Assembly (NCBI RefSeq): GCF_000766945.1
Contig: NZ_KN266207.1
Coordinates: 637,290-701,289 of the forward strand
Direction of reading: 5' to 3'
From: Cellvibrio mixtus subsp. mixtus J3-8
GTDB lineage: Bacteria; Pseudomonadota; Gammaproteobacteria; Pseudomonadales; Cellvibrionaceae
DNA: 64,000 nt
How positions within the stretch are numbered: the first letter of the stretch is position 1; every line of letters begins with the position of its first letter. The position numbers and the translations under genes were made by a program. The notes beneath the pieces were generated by a model. It saw only the letters and a program-made list of their open reading frames with translations. It was not told the DNA's origin and made no database searches. Of this stretch, positions 27,002-36,800 are shown piece by piece.

Positions 27002-27745
27002 ATGGCATGGCAATGGTTTCATCGTTTGGGTTCTCCCCGTTGGTTTTACGAAAAAACCAATCCCTGGCTTCCCTGGCTGGCAGTAATCAGTATCGCTTTG
27101 ATTGTTACTGGTGCGGTGTGGGGGCTGGCGTTTGCACCGGCTGATTACAAACAAGGCAACAGCTATCGCATTATTTATATCCATGTTCCTGCTGCTTTCC
27201 TTGCCCTTGCCGGTTATTACATCATGGCGATTTCCGGAGCAGTGGGGCTTATCTGGAAAATGAAATTACCATTTATGGTGATGAAATCTGCAGCACCTAT
27301 TGGTGCGTTGTTAACATTTATTTCACTTGTGACCGGTTCTATTTGGGGAAAGCCAACCTGGGGAACCTGGTGGGAATGGGATGCGCGAATCACTTCTATG
27401 TTGATTCTGTTTTTCCTTTACCTCGGTATGATTGCTTTGCAGCAAGCCTATCAACAGCGCGACACCGCCGATAAGGCCAGTGCAGTATTGGCGTTGGTAG
27501 GAATGGTAAATATCCCCATCATTTATAAATCAGTAGATTGGTGGAATACCCTTCACCAGCCTGCAACCATTAAGTTTACCGGGAAATCCACGATTGATCC
27601 TTCAATGCTTTACCCTCTTTTGATTATGGTTATCGGGTTTTACTGTTTTTATGCATTGGTGTTGTTGCTCTACACCCGCGTAGAAATTTTGCGCCGTGAA
27701 AGCCGTACCCAATGGGTAAATGATCTGGTTGCTAATAACAAATAA
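27002..27745 (+). CDS. ccmC: Haem-handling protein CcmC
   Basis: A 247-residue, six-segment membrane protein of the haem-handling family, which loads haem onto CcmE. The tryptophan-rich WWD motif is plain as TWGTWWEWDARIT near residues 118-130. Conserved histidines appear in YIHVPAAF and WWNTLHQPA. It is followed closely by ccmD. Confidence 0.95.
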   Translation: MAWQWFHRLGSPRWFYEKTNPWLPWLAVISIALIVTGAVWGLAFAPADYKQGNSYRIIYIHVPAAFLALAGYYIMAISGAVGLIWKMKLPFMVMKSAAPIGALLTFISLVTGSIWGKPTWGTWWEWDARITSMLILFFLYLGMIALQQAYQQRDTADKASAVLALVGMVNIPIIYKSVDWWNTLHQPATIKFTGKSTIDPSMLYPLLIMVIGFYCFYALVLLLYTRVEILRRESRTQWVNDLVANNK

Positions 27746-27752
27746 GGTGCTG

Positions 27753-27959
27753 ATGATGAAGTTCCAATTTGAAAGCTTTGCCGATTTTATCGCCATGAAT
27801 AATCATGGCCCTTATGTATGGGCTGCCTATGGCATCACTTTTGTTGCCTTGATTTATCTGCTTGTGAGCCCCGTAGTGCAAAAAAAGGCGTTTTTCAAAC
27901 AGCAACAAAAACTGCAAAAGTTGGCTCAGAGCAATCCCGACGGACAGGGTGTTGAGTAA
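27753..27959 (+). CDS. ccmD: Small cytochrome c maturation protein CcmD
   Basis: A 68-residue protein with one membrane segment (YVWAAYGITFVALIYLLVSP) and a basic, Gln-rich tail. This is the usual form of CcmD, which stabilises CcmE in the CcmABCD complex. Two adjacent ATG codons (27753, 27756) follow an AAGG site; either may be used. A longer frame beginning inside ccmC is rejected. It sits between ccmC and ccmE as in most System I operons. Confidence 0.88.
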   Translation: MMKFQFESFADFIAMNNHGPYVWAAYGITFVALIYLLVSPVVQKKAFFKQQQKLQKLAQSNPDGQGVE

Positions 27960-27990
27960 TTATTCGATTTATTTATAGAGATTTAAAACC

Positions 27991-28455
27991 ATGCATCCGG
28001 TTCGCAAACAACGTTTAATGATCGTGATTTTTATTGTGGTGTTTTCCAGTATTGCTGTTGGGTTGATGGCCTATGCATTGCGCGAAAATATCAACCTTTT
28101 TTATCCGCCCAGCAAAATTGCCTCAGGTGATGTCCCGCATAATACCCGTATCCGCGCCGGTGGATGCGTGAAGCCGGGCAGCGTCCAGCGCTCGGATACT
28201 TCATTGGAAATTCACTTTTTAATTACTGATGGTATCGCTGATGTCAAAGTGAACTTCAATGGCATCCTGCCGGATTTATTTGCCGAGGGTGAAGCGGCGG
28301 TAATCAATGGTATTGTCACTGAGTCTGGTGAAATTAATGCCAGTGAAGTGCTTGCTAAACATGATGAGAATTACACACCACCCGAGGTGGCCGAAGCTAT
28401 GAAAGACAAGGGTGAGCATCAAAAAACGTGCGAGGGCCTGAAGTATGGCGCTTGA
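27991..28455 (+). CDS. ccmE: Periplasmic haem chaperone CcmE
   Basis: Covalently binds haem and delivers it to apocytochromes through CcmF. Of 154 residues, an N-terminal membrane anchor spans about 8-30 and a periplasmic beta-barrel follows. The haem-binding His124 is in LAKHDENY, and IRAGGCVKPGS is typical of the family. Its stop overlaps the ccmF start by 11 bp. Confidence 0.95.
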   Translation: MHPVRKQRLMIVIFIVVFSSIAVGLMAYALRENINLFYPPSKIASGDVPHNTRIRAGGCVKPGSVQRSDTSLEIHFLITDGIADVKVNFNGILPDLFAEGEAAVINGIVTESGEINASEVLAKHDENYTPPEVAEAMKDKGEHQKTCEGLKYGA

Positions 28456-30448
28456 TTTTGTTCAATTGGCTCCGGAGCTTGGGCAGTTCGCATTAATTCT
28501 GTCGCTCTGTTTAAGTGTTGCATTATTTGTATTGCCGTTAAGTGGAACCTATCTCGGCAGTACTGTGTTAATGCAATCCGCTCGCTCGTTAGCGGTCGGA
28601 TTTTTTATCTTTGTTGCGTTCTCTTTTTTCTGCCTGGTTTATTCGTTTGTCCATGATGATTTTTCCGTGAAATATGTTGCGTCCAATTCCAATTCATTAT
28701 TGCCGGTTTACTACAAAATCAGTGCAGTATGGGGCGGACATGAAGGTTCGCTATTGCTCTGGATCTTAATGCTTGCGGGCTGGACATTTGCTGTGGCTAT
28801 TTTTAGCAAATCACTGCCGCTGGATATGCAAGCGCGTGTGCTTTCGATCCTTGGCTTTGTTGCTGTCGGTTTTTTATTGTTTATTTTATTAACCTCGAAT
28901 CCCTTTGATCGCATTCTGCCAATTCCTCCACAAGACGGTAGTGATTTGAATCCGTTGCTGCAAGATATCGGATTAATTATCCACCCACCGGTTTTATACA
29001 TGGGTTATGTTGGTTTCAGTGTGAGTTTTGCATTCGCGATTGCTGCACTTTTAACGGGGCGCCTCGATAGTGCCTGGGCGCGTTGGTCTCGCCCTTGGGC
29101 CACTATGGCGTGGGGGTTTTTGTCTGTTGGTATCGCACTCGGAAGTTGGTGGGCGTACTACGAATTGGGTTGGGGCGGTTGGTGGTTCTGGGACCCGGTA
29201 GAGAATGCGTCATTCTTGCCGTGGTTAATTGGTACTGCATTGATTCACTCATTAGCGGTTACCGAAAAACGCAGCCTTTTCAAAAGCTGGACAATCTTGC
29301 TAGCGATTTTTACCTTCTCGTTAAGTTTGCTCGGAACATTCCTTGTTCGCTCCGGTGTTTTAACTTCTGTGCACGCATTCGCGAATGATCCGGAACGCGG
29401 TGTTTTCGTATTAGGCTTTTTGCTTGTGGTCGTCGGAGCATCATTAACACTGTATGCCTTGCGTGCTCCAGTGGTAAAAGGTTCAACCGGTTTTGATTGG
29501 TTGTCCCGTGAAACTCTGTTGCTAGGCAACAATATTTTGCTCACGGTTATCATGATCATGGTATTGCTGGGCACGTTGTATCCGCTGATTGCGGACGCAT
29601 TGGGTCTGGGCAAAATTTCGGTGGGACCGCCTTACTTTAATCTGTTCTTTTTGCCATTGATGGGGTTATTGTGTTTGTTGATGGCATTCGGACCAATTGC
29701 CAATTGGAAGCGCACTTCAGGCAAACAAATGCTGCAAATTTTGTGGAAACCCTGGGCAATTAGTTTGGTTATTGGTTTGGCGTTTCCATTTTTCTATCGT
29801 GATAAATACGAAATCCTGGCTGCATTGGCAGTGTTTATCGCCAGCTGGATTTTTATCGGGCTGATTGCGGATGTGCTGCATCGCCTGCGTAACGCCGAAA
29901 ATATTCTGGCTGGTTTGAAAAAGTTAAGCCTGAGTTATTACGCGATGGTTGTTGCGCATGCCGGTATTGCGGTAACTGTGGCAGGTATTGGCCTTACCAG
30001 TATTTACACTGAGCAGCGTGATATCCGTATGGAAGTAGGGCAGCATGTAGAGGTCGTTGACTATGAATTTGTGCTGGAAAAGCTTGAGCACATTGATGGC
30101 CCTAACTACCAGGCTGAGCAAGCAGTTATTAAGGTGATGCAGGATGGAAAATTTTTGCGTGAAATGAAACCGCAAAAACGTCGTTATCTTGCATCGGGTA
30201 ATACCATGACAGAAGTTGCGCTGGATGTTGGTTTCTTCCGTGATTTGTATGTGGCAATGGGGGAGCCATTGAATGAAACAGCATGGGCGATGCGCGTTCA
30301 TTTAAAACCGTTTGTGCGTTGGATTTGGCTGGGTGCTTTGATGATGGCTTTTGGTGCTGTACTTGCGGCGGCGGATAAACGTTATCGAAAAGTCACAAAA
30401 GCCGAACAACCTGCAGTTGCTGTTACAGGTAGTCTGGCCAATGAATAA
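28445..30448 (+). CDS. ccmF: Cytochrome c haem lyase subunit CcmF
   Basis: A large (667-residue) polytopic membrane protein that, with CcmH, joins haem from CcmE to apocytochrome c. The WWD domain is seen as WGGWWFWDPVENASFLPW near residues 239-256, with conserved histidines in SVWGGHEGS-like and LIHSLAV contexts. The large periplasmic loop near the C-terminus (about 525-620) is present. It overlaps ccmE at the start and ccmG by 8 bp at the end. Confidence 0.96.
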   Translation: MALDFVQLAPELGQFALILSLCLSVALFVLPLSGTYLGSTVLMQSARSLAVGFFIFVAFSFFCLVYSFVHDDFSVKYVASNSNSLLPVYYKISAVWGGHEGSLLLWILMLAGWTFAVAIFSKSLPLDMQARVLSILGFVAVGFLLFILLTSNPFDRILPIPPQDGSDLNPLLQDIGLIIHPPVLYMGYVGFSVSFAFAIAALLTGRLDSAWARWSRPWATMAWGFLSVGIALGSWWAYYELGWGGWWFWDPVENASFLPWLIGTALIHSLAVTEKRSLFKSWTILLAIFTFSLSLLGTFLVRSGVLTSVHAFANDPERGVFVLGFLLVVVGASLTLYALRAPVVKGSTGFDWLSRETLLLGNNILLTVIMIMVLLGTLYPLIADALGLGKISVGPPYFNLFFLPLMGLLCLLMAFGPIANWKRTSGKQMLQILWKPWAISLVIGLAFPFFYRDKYEILAALAVFIASWIFIGLIADVLHRLRNAENILAGLKKLSLSYYAMVVAHAGIAVTVAGIGLTSIYTEQRDIRMEVGQHVEVVDYEFVLEKLEHIDGPNYQAEQAVIKVMQDGKFLREMKPQKRRYLASGNTMTEVALDVGFFRDLYVAMGEPLNETAWAMRVHLKPFVRWIWLGALMMAFGAVLAAADKRYRKVTKAEQPAVAVTGSLANE

Positions 30449-30986
30449 ACAGCGGTTGTTTTTATTTATCCCATTGGTCATTTTTGCGATCCTTGCTGTA
30501 CTGTTTTGGCGAGGTTTATCGCTGAACCCTAACGATATGCCTTCTGCCTTATTAAATAAGCCTGTACCGGTATTTGAGTTGCCAATATTACCTGCTCCTG
30601 AGAATCCTGATGGGCTGGTGACAGCAAATCCTGAATTATTTAAAGGTAAGGTTAGTTTGGTAAATGTGTGGGCAACCTGGTGTGTTACCTGTCGGCAGGA
30701 GCATGAGTTTCTTAACAAGTTAAGGTCGCAAGGCGTCACTATCTACGGTATCAATTACAAAGATAATGATGAAGATGCGCAGCGCTGGTTGGCCGAATTA
30801 CATAACCCTTATGTATTTAGCATTGTGGATGCTGATGGCCGATTGGGTTTGAATCTTGGAGTCTTTGGAGCACCTGAAACGTATCTAGTCGACAAAGCTG
30901 GTGTTATTCGTTACAAACATATTGGCGATGTAAATGAAAAGAACTGGAATGAAACTATCAAGCCTATCTACGAAAGTTTGAAATAG
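30441..30986 (+). CDS. ccmG: Periplasmic thiol:disulfide oxidoreductase CcmG/DsbE
   Basis: Membrane-anchored thioredoxin-like protein that keeps apocytochrome CXXCH cysteines or CcmH reduced. From ATG 30441 it has 181 residues: an anchor at about 5-24 and the active site WCVTC with Cys81 and Cys84. The GVFGAPETYLVD segment with the cis-proline is also present. A longer frame starting inside ccmF is rejected. It ends the first ccm transcript; a terminator follows. Confidence 0.95.
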   Translation: MNKQRLFLFIPLVIFAILAVLFWRGLSLNPNDMPSALLNKPVPVFELPILPAPENPDGLVTANPELFKGKVSLVNVWATWCVTCRQEHEFLNKLRSQGVTIYGINYKDNDEDAQRWLAELHNPYVFSIVDADGRLGLNLGVFGAPETYLVDKAGVIRYKHIGDVNEKNWNETIKPIYESLK

Positions 30987-31015
30987 CATTGGTTTAAGTG
31001 AGTTATTGATTCGAG

Positions 31016-31050
31016 AAGGGGATTTGATATGCATCAAATCCCTTTTTTTA
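31016..31050 (+). terminator. Rho-independent terminator of ccmABCDEFG
   Basis: A 10-bp stem GGGATTTGAT (31019-31028) with ATCAAATCCC (31033-31042), a 4-base loop and a following T-run, 30 bases after the ccmG stop. It implies that ccmHI is transcribed separately. Confidence 0.88.
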
Positions 31051-31096
31051 TCTGCGCGTAAACTGAAATTATTGAATGTAAACGCGGAGGTGAATT

Positions 31097-31243
31097 ATGT
31101 ATCTGGATTCAATTGTAGTGCTGGGTTTGGTAATCGTTATTTTAAGTTGCATCATGATTACTTATGTGGGTATCTATGCGTATAAACACATCAAAGCGGA
31201 TATAGCATCCCATCCCGAAGATGCAGGCAATAAAGCGCTATAA
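31097..31243 (+). CDS. Small single-pass membrane protein (48 aa), unknown
   Basis: ATG 31097 follows a perfect GGAGG (31086-31090). The 48-residue product starts MYLDSIVVLG, has one hydrophobic segment (about residues 6-27) and a soluble tail ending HPEDAGNKAL. No family is recognised. It lies alone between the terminators of the first ccm operon and the tRNA-Val/Asp pair. Confidence 0.6.
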   Translation: MYLDSIVVLGLVIVILSCIMITYVGIYAYKHIKADIASHPEDAGNKAL

Positions 31244-31342
31244 GCTAATTACTAGATGACAGGTAAATTTATTTATTAGAGGTTAATCAATATCACTGAA
31301 GAGAGATCGATTTTAATTGGAATTGTGAAAAACAACAGGCAT

Positions 31343-31372
31343 AAAAAAAGCCCCATGTGCGGGGCTTTTTTT
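31343..31372. terminator. Bidirectional Rho-independent terminator
   Basis: A 12-bp stem AAAAAAAGCCCC (31343-31354) with GGGGCTTTTTTT (31361-31372) and a 6-base loop. It can end the rightward small ORF transcript and the leftward tRNA-Val-Asp transcript. Confidence 0.92.
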
Positions 31373-31384
31373 ATTTCTAAATAG

Positions 31385-31461
31385 TGGCGGACCGGACGGG
31401 GCTCGAACCCGCGACCTCCGGCGTGACAGGCCGGCATTCTAACCGACTGAACTACCGGTCC
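31385..31461 (-). tRNA. tRNA-Asp (GTC)
   Basis: A 77-base cloverleaf with acceptor GGACCGG/CCGGTCC, anticodon GTC in CCTGTCACG, discriminator G and encoded CCA at 31385-31387. It closely follows E. coli tRNA-Asp and is the second gene of a Val-Asp pair. Confidence 0.97.
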
Positions 31462-31500
31462 GCAGCGTCACAAAAACCACAGCTACCTTTTGAGTAAGTG

Positions 31501-31576
31501 TGGTGGGCGGTACAAGACTCGAACTTGTGACCCATGCCTTGTAAGGGCATTGCTCTACCAACTGAGCTAACCGCCC
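31501..31576 (-). tRNA. tRNA-Val (TAC)
   Basis: A 76-base cloverleaf with acceptor GGGCGGT/ACCGCCC, ATGCC/GGCAT anticodon stem, anticodon TAC and encoded CCA at 31501-31503. First gene of the pair. Confidence 0.97.
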
Positions 31577-31618
31577 AAGATTTCACGCTTTTCAGCGTTC
31601 ACCTTGTTGGTGGCGCGT

Positions 31619-31646
31619 ATTCTAATCATGTAAAACTATGGGTCAA
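31619..31646 (-). promoter_or_regulatory. Promoter of the tRNA-Val-Asp pair
   Basis: On the minus strand a -35 TTGACC (31641-31646) and a -10 TAGAAT (31619-31624) are 16 bp apart. A GC-rich discriminator (ACGCGCC) follows, the same pattern as the other two stable-RNA promoters in this window. Confidence 0.78.
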
Positions 31647-31804
31647 CCTTTTTTTAATAGTTTCGTCATTTTTTTGAAAAAAAAGTAAAAAATGATTGGA
31701 AAACAAACACTTGTGATTGTTTTTTGGACGCGCCGCTAAAGTTTCCCGCAAGCCTTCCGAGTTGTTATACTCGCGATGAATTTTTCGGGTACCTGGAATA
31801 AGCC

Positions 31805-32320
31805 ATGCACAAGATTCTAATAAAAGCATTTGCCGCGTTTAGCCTTCTATTTACTGTTCAAATCAGTTTTGCGGCAATTGATGTTCACGAATTTAAAAAT
31901 GAAACTAATCGGCAACGCTATCAAAGCTTCATTGATGAAATGCGTTGCCCAAAATGCCAAAACCAAAATTTGTCCGGCTCGGACTCACCTATTGCGATGG
32001 ATTTACGCAATGAACTTTATTTAATGATTGAGGCTGGAAAGTCTGATCAGGAAATCGTTAGCTTCATGGTGGAGCGTTACGGGGAATTTATTTTATATCG
32101 CCCTCGCTTGAGTCCCGCTACGTTGTTGTTGTGGGCTACACCAGTATTATTGTTGGTATTTGGGGCGCTACTGTTGTTATTAATAGTGCGCAAACGTCGT
32201 CGTATTGCAGAGGAAGCTGATGCTGGTCTATCGCAACAAGAGCGTGCCCGCCTTGATGCTTTATTAAACGATAAATCCGTACATTCCTCTGATAAAAACA
32301 AGCAGGAGAAAAACAAATGA
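31805..32320 (+). CDS. ccmH: Cytochrome c maturation protein CcmH (CycL-type)
   Basis: A 171-residue periplasmic, membrane-anchored thiol protein that reduces apocytochrome and works with CcmF. It has a signal peptide (1-23), RCPKCQNQNLSGSD with redox cysteines 48 and 51, and a C-terminal membrane segment (about 105-128). It starts a second ccm unit; its stop overlaps ccmI by 4 bp (ATGA). Confidence 0.94.
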   Translation: MHKILIKAFAAFSLLFTVQISFAAIDVHEFKNETNRQRYQSFIDEMRCPKCQNQNLSGSDSPIAMDLRNELYLMIEAGKSDQEIVSFMVERYGEFILYRPRLSPATLLLWATPVLLLVFGALLLLLIVRKRRRIAEEADAGLSQQERARLDALLNDKSVHSSDKNKQEKNK

Positions 32321-33597
32321 TGTCCTTGTGGGTGGGGGCATCGCTCCTGAGTGTTATTGCGTTGGGCTTTATCTTCTGGCCGTTATTAAGGCAGCGTAAA
32401 GAAGTAGTGGCAGTCGCGCTTGCCTCTGAAGTAAATGCCCGCCTTGAAGAGAATATTCGTTTGTTTCGCGAGCATGTTGCCGAGCTGGATGTGCAATTGT
32501 CTGATGGGCGCATTGATCAGGCTCAATATGATCAATTAAAGCTCGAGCAAGAGCGCACCCTATTGGAGGATGAGGCAAGTGTTCGTGCGGCTTTGCCAGC
32601 GGGGGCCAGCAGGTTTGGATTTAAAACCCTCGCTTGTGTTGCTTTGCTGGTGCTGGTGGGAGCCTGGGCTTTATATAGTCATTTGGGAAGCAGTGCGGAT
32701 GTTGAAGTGCGCCAGGCCCAGGAATTGAAACAACAACTTGATGCAGAAGACATAAAGGCAGGGCGCAACCCCGACCCGGTGCGCACTCGTGAGGTTAATC
32801 GTTTGATTGAGGCGCGCCTCGCTGATGTACCGGATCATATCCAGTATTGGTTTTTTCTTGCGCGAAATTATATGGAGTTGAATGAGTTCGATAAGGCGGT
32901 CAACGCGTATCAACAAGTTTTGCAGCGTGATAAAGAATCACCAATGGTGATGGCAGAGGTTGCCCAGGCGATGTTTCTGCGCGATGGTCGCCAGACCAAT
33001 CCGGCAATTAATGATCTGGTAGCAAAAGTATTGAAAGCCGAACCAGATAACACCATGGCGCTGGGGTTGGCGGGTATCGATGCCTTCTCCAAAAAAGATT
33101 ATGTCAATGCAATAAAGCATTGGGAGCGTGTTGTTAAGCTGGTTGGAGCAGATACTCCCACAGGTCAATCCCTGTCTTCCGGGATTGAACGTGCCGCGAC
33201 CCTATTCTTTTCCGAGGGCGGCAGCGTTGAGGACCTGGAGCGGTCCCGCAATGGTCGCCAAATTGGTGTCCATGTAAACCTTGCTGATGGAGTTAAGGCC
33301 CAGCCAGACCAGGTAGTGTTTGTTTATGCCCGTGCTTACCAGGGAGCAAAAATGCCATTGGCAATTGATCGGGTAAAAGTGGCTGATTTACCGCGTGTTG
33401 TGCTGCTCAATGAATCTATGGCGATGACCCCGGCAATGAGCCTGGGTACTGTGGATAAGGTAGAGGTAGTAGCACGGATATCTAACGATGGTACGGCGGC
33501 TGCAAAACCGGGTGATTGGGAGGGAAGTTTGGGGCCTGTGGATTTAACAACATCCGGCCCGGTGGTGAATGTCACTATTGATCGTCAGGTGAAGTAA
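32317..33597 (+). CDS. ccmI: Cytochrome c maturation TPR protein CcmI (CycH)
   Basis: A 426-residue apocytochrome chaperone. It has a first membrane segment (about 4-22), a short cytoplasmic loop with a leucine-rich coiled coil, and a second segment (about 106-124). TPR-like repeats lie in the periplasmic part (PDHIQYWFFLARNYMELNEFDKAVNAYQQVL, residues about 170-200, is the clearest). The C-terminal beta-type domain is also typical. E. coli fuses this function into CcmH; here it is separate, as in pseudomonads. Confidence 0.9.
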   Translation: MMSLWVGASLLSVIALGFIFWPLLRQRKEVVAVALASEVNARLEENIRLFREHVAELDVQLSDGRIDQAQYDQLKLEQERTLLEDEASVRAALPAGASRFGFKTLACVALLVLVGAWALYSHLGSSADVEVRQAQELKQQLDAEDIKAGRNPDPVRTREVNRLIEARLADVPDHIQYWFFLARNYMELNEFDKAVNAYQQVLQRDKESPMVMAEVAQAMFLRDGRQTNPAINDLVAKVLKAEPDNTMALGLAGIDAFSKKDYVNAIKHWERVVKLVGADTPTGQSLSSGIERAATLFFSEGGSVEDLERSRNGRQIGVHVNLADGVKAQPDQVVFVYARAYQGAKMPLAIDRVKVADLPRVVLLNESMAMTPAMSLGTVDKVEVVARISNDGTAAAKPGDWEGSLGPVDLTTSGPVVNVTIDRQVK

Positions 33598-33714
33598 GGA
33601 GCAGGACCGCTCCTGCTATATGCTTTTGCCAGATTTGAACAAAATTTATGCGCTTTTTTGACCTGTTTGGCTTTGTGTTTCACGGCGGGTGTAAAGCGTA
33701 GCGTAAATGTGTAG

Positions 33715-33757
33715 AATCCCGCCCTTAAATGTTTTTTCACAGGGCGGGATTTTTTTT
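33715..33757 (+). terminator. Rho-independent terminator of ccmHI
   Basis: An 11-bp stem AATCCCGCCCT (33715-33725) with AGGGCGGGATT (33741-33751), a 15-base loop and a T-run. The remaining gap before smc (33758-33899) shows no gene or clear promoter. Confidence 0.82.
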
Positions 33758-33899
33758 GCTACTCTGAAAAACATTAACAAAATCAATTGGCTAGGCAATC
33801 ATTTTGCCGGCGGATAAATATTGAACAGGGGTGATCTGAAGTGGGGGCGCTTCCGGCACTAAAAACCTGGCTAGATACAAATAATGGTGATGTGGAACT

Positions 33900-36800
33900 A
33901 TGCGGTTAAAGTGCATCAAGCTGGCTGGCTTTAAATCTTTTGTTGATCCGACAACGGTCAACTTTCCCAGCAATTTGTGCGCTGTTGTAGGCCCCAATGG
34001 TTGCGGTAAATCCAACATCATCGACGCTGTGCGCTGGGTAATGGGTGAATCTTCCGCCAAAAACCTGCGTGGCGAAAACATGACTGACGTTATCTTTAAC
34101 GGCTCCAGCGGCCGGAAACCGGTTGGTCAGGCTTCTATCGAATTGGTATTTGATAACTCGGATGCCACCCTCACTGGCGAATATGCCGGCTTCACTGAAA
34201 TTAGTATCAAGCGCAAAGTTTCTCGCGATGGCGACAATAGCTATTACCTGAACGGTACCAAATGCCGCCGTCGTGATATTACAGACATTTTCCTCGGCAC
34301 TGGTTTGGGGCCACGTAGTTACGCGATTATCGAGCAGGGCATGATCTCCAAATTGATCGAAGCCAAGCCGGAAGAGTTGCGTGTTTATATCGAAGAAGCA
34401 GCTGGTATTTCCAAATACAAAGAGCGCCGTAAAGACACTGAAAACCGCATGCGTCGTACCCAGGAAAACCTGGAGCGTTTAACGGATATTCGCGATGAAT
34501 TGGAACGGCAATTATCGCGCCTGCAGCGTCAGGCCCAGGCAGCGGAAAAATATGCGGAATATAAAAAGGAAGAGCGTTTATTAAAAGCGCAACTGCAAGC
34601 GCTGAAATACCAGCAATTGGATCTGCAAGCAAAAGCCAAACAGTCTGGTATTCGCGACCTGGAGTTGCGCATGGAATCTTTTGTGACCGACCAGGTCAAC
34701 AAAGATACCCAAATCGAAAAATATCGTACCCAATACACAGAGTTGGGAGATAAGTTTAACGAAGTTCAAGGCCGTTACTATGCAATAGGTGCAGAAATTG
34801 CGCGTCTTGAGCAAAGCATCCAGCATGCGAATGAGCGCGCACGCCAGCTGCAGGCTGACCTGGATCAAACTACACGTGATAGCAAAGAAGCTGAAGAGAA
34901 TTTAGCGGTTGATACCCAAAAAGCGGAGACTTGGGAAGCAGAATTGCTGGAACTGGAGCCGGAACTGAATTTGATTAAAGCAGCTGAAGAAACCTCCAGT
35001 GAGTCATTGATCGATGCTGAAGAGTCCATGCAGCGTTGGCAAAATGACTGGGACAGTTTTAACCAGCGCGCTTCCGAGCCGCGCCAGCGTGCCGAAGTTC
35101 AACAATCCCGTATTCAACATCTGGAACAAGTCCAGCAGCGCCTGTTGCAGCGCATTGAAAAATTACGCGAAGAAAAAAATAATCTGCAAGAGGGTTCTGA
35201 AGATGAATCCATTAACCAATTGAATGAACAATTGGCAGAAATGGATTTGGTTGCCGAAGAAAAACGCTCGCAACTGGATGAGCAATCCGAACAGCTCGAT
35301 AACACTCGCAACGACAATAATCGTTTGGTTAACGAACTGGATCAGGTTAAAAGTAAATTACAAACCATGCGTGGTCGCCATGCTTCATTGGAGGCATTGC
35401 AGCAGGCCGCGTTAGGCGAAAAAAATAAAGCGGTTACGCAGTGGTTAAGCCAGCAAGGTTTGAGTAGCAACACTCGTCTGGCTGAATCGGTCAGTGTTAA
35501 CGATGGTTGGGATAAGGCATTGGAAACAGTGTTAGGGTCCAGCTTGCAAGCTGTTTGTACCGATAATCTGGATTCGGTTGTAACCCTGCTCGGTGATTTA
35601 ACCCAGGGAGAATTGGTTTTATTCGACACAGTGGCAAAAAGCGTAGCAACTTCCTTCAATAAAGCTAAATTATTGAGTGATAAAGTAAGTGCGGCATGGG
35701 ATGTCGGTGGCGTGCTTGCTGGTATTTATATTGCTGAAGATCTTGCTGCGGCATTGGCCGTTCGTGCGCAATTATCTGCTGGTGAATCAGTCATTACGCG
35801 CGATGGCATCTGGTTGAGCCCGCATTGGGTGCGCGTTACTCGCGATACCGATGCAAGCTCCGGTGTTATTGCTCGCCGCCAGGAACTGGAAGAATTAAAT
35901 GCGCAGTTGGCAGATGCAGAAGATCAAGTTGAATTGCTGAATTTACAATTGGAAGAGGGGCGTGCAACCGTTAAGCGCCTCGAGCAAGACCGGGAAACCC
36001 TGCGTCGTGAAGTTGATGAGCAAAATCGTAAATACGGTGAATTGCGTTCACAGCTGAGTGCAAAACAAGTTCGTGTTGAACAAATTAATATGCGTCGTGA
36101 GCGCGCAGAAAATGAAATTCGCGAAGCACGCGAGCAAATGGAGCAGGAAGCGGAGCATTTGTCAGAAGCGCGAATGATTTTGGGCGAAGCCATCGAAATG
36201 ATGGAGCAAGATACAGAACTGCGCGAAACCTTGCTGCAACAACGCGATGATATTCGTACCGGGCTGGATACCGCTCGCCAACGTGCGCGCCATGACAAAG
36301 ACAAAGCCCATGAATTAGCCATGCGTTTCCAATCGGTAAAAACGCAATTGGATTCAATCCGTTTGGGAATTGGCCGTTTGCAGGAGCAAACATCGCGCTT
36401 ACAAGAACGCCGTGAAAATTTGTTGGCGAGTATTGCCGATAATCGCGATCCGGTTGAGGAATATAAGCTCGAATTAGAGGCAAGCCTGGCAAAACGCCTG
36501 TCGGTAGAAGCTTCATTAACCGAAGCGCGTCGCGCGTTGGAAACGGTTGAGCAGGAGTTGCGAAGTTCCGAGCAGGCGCGTGGGCGTGCCGAACAGGAAG
36601 TGCAAGCGGTGCGTGCTCATCTTGAGCAGGAGCGCCTTGCAGCACAAATGTTTGAAGTGCAGCGCGCAACGATTGTTGAGCAGTTGCAGGAAGATGAATT
36701 AAATCTGGATGCTATTCTGGCAGAAATGCCGGAAGGCACAGAAGTAAAGCCGCTGGAAGAAGAATTGGAATCCATTGCCGGGCGTATTTCCCGTCTTGGG

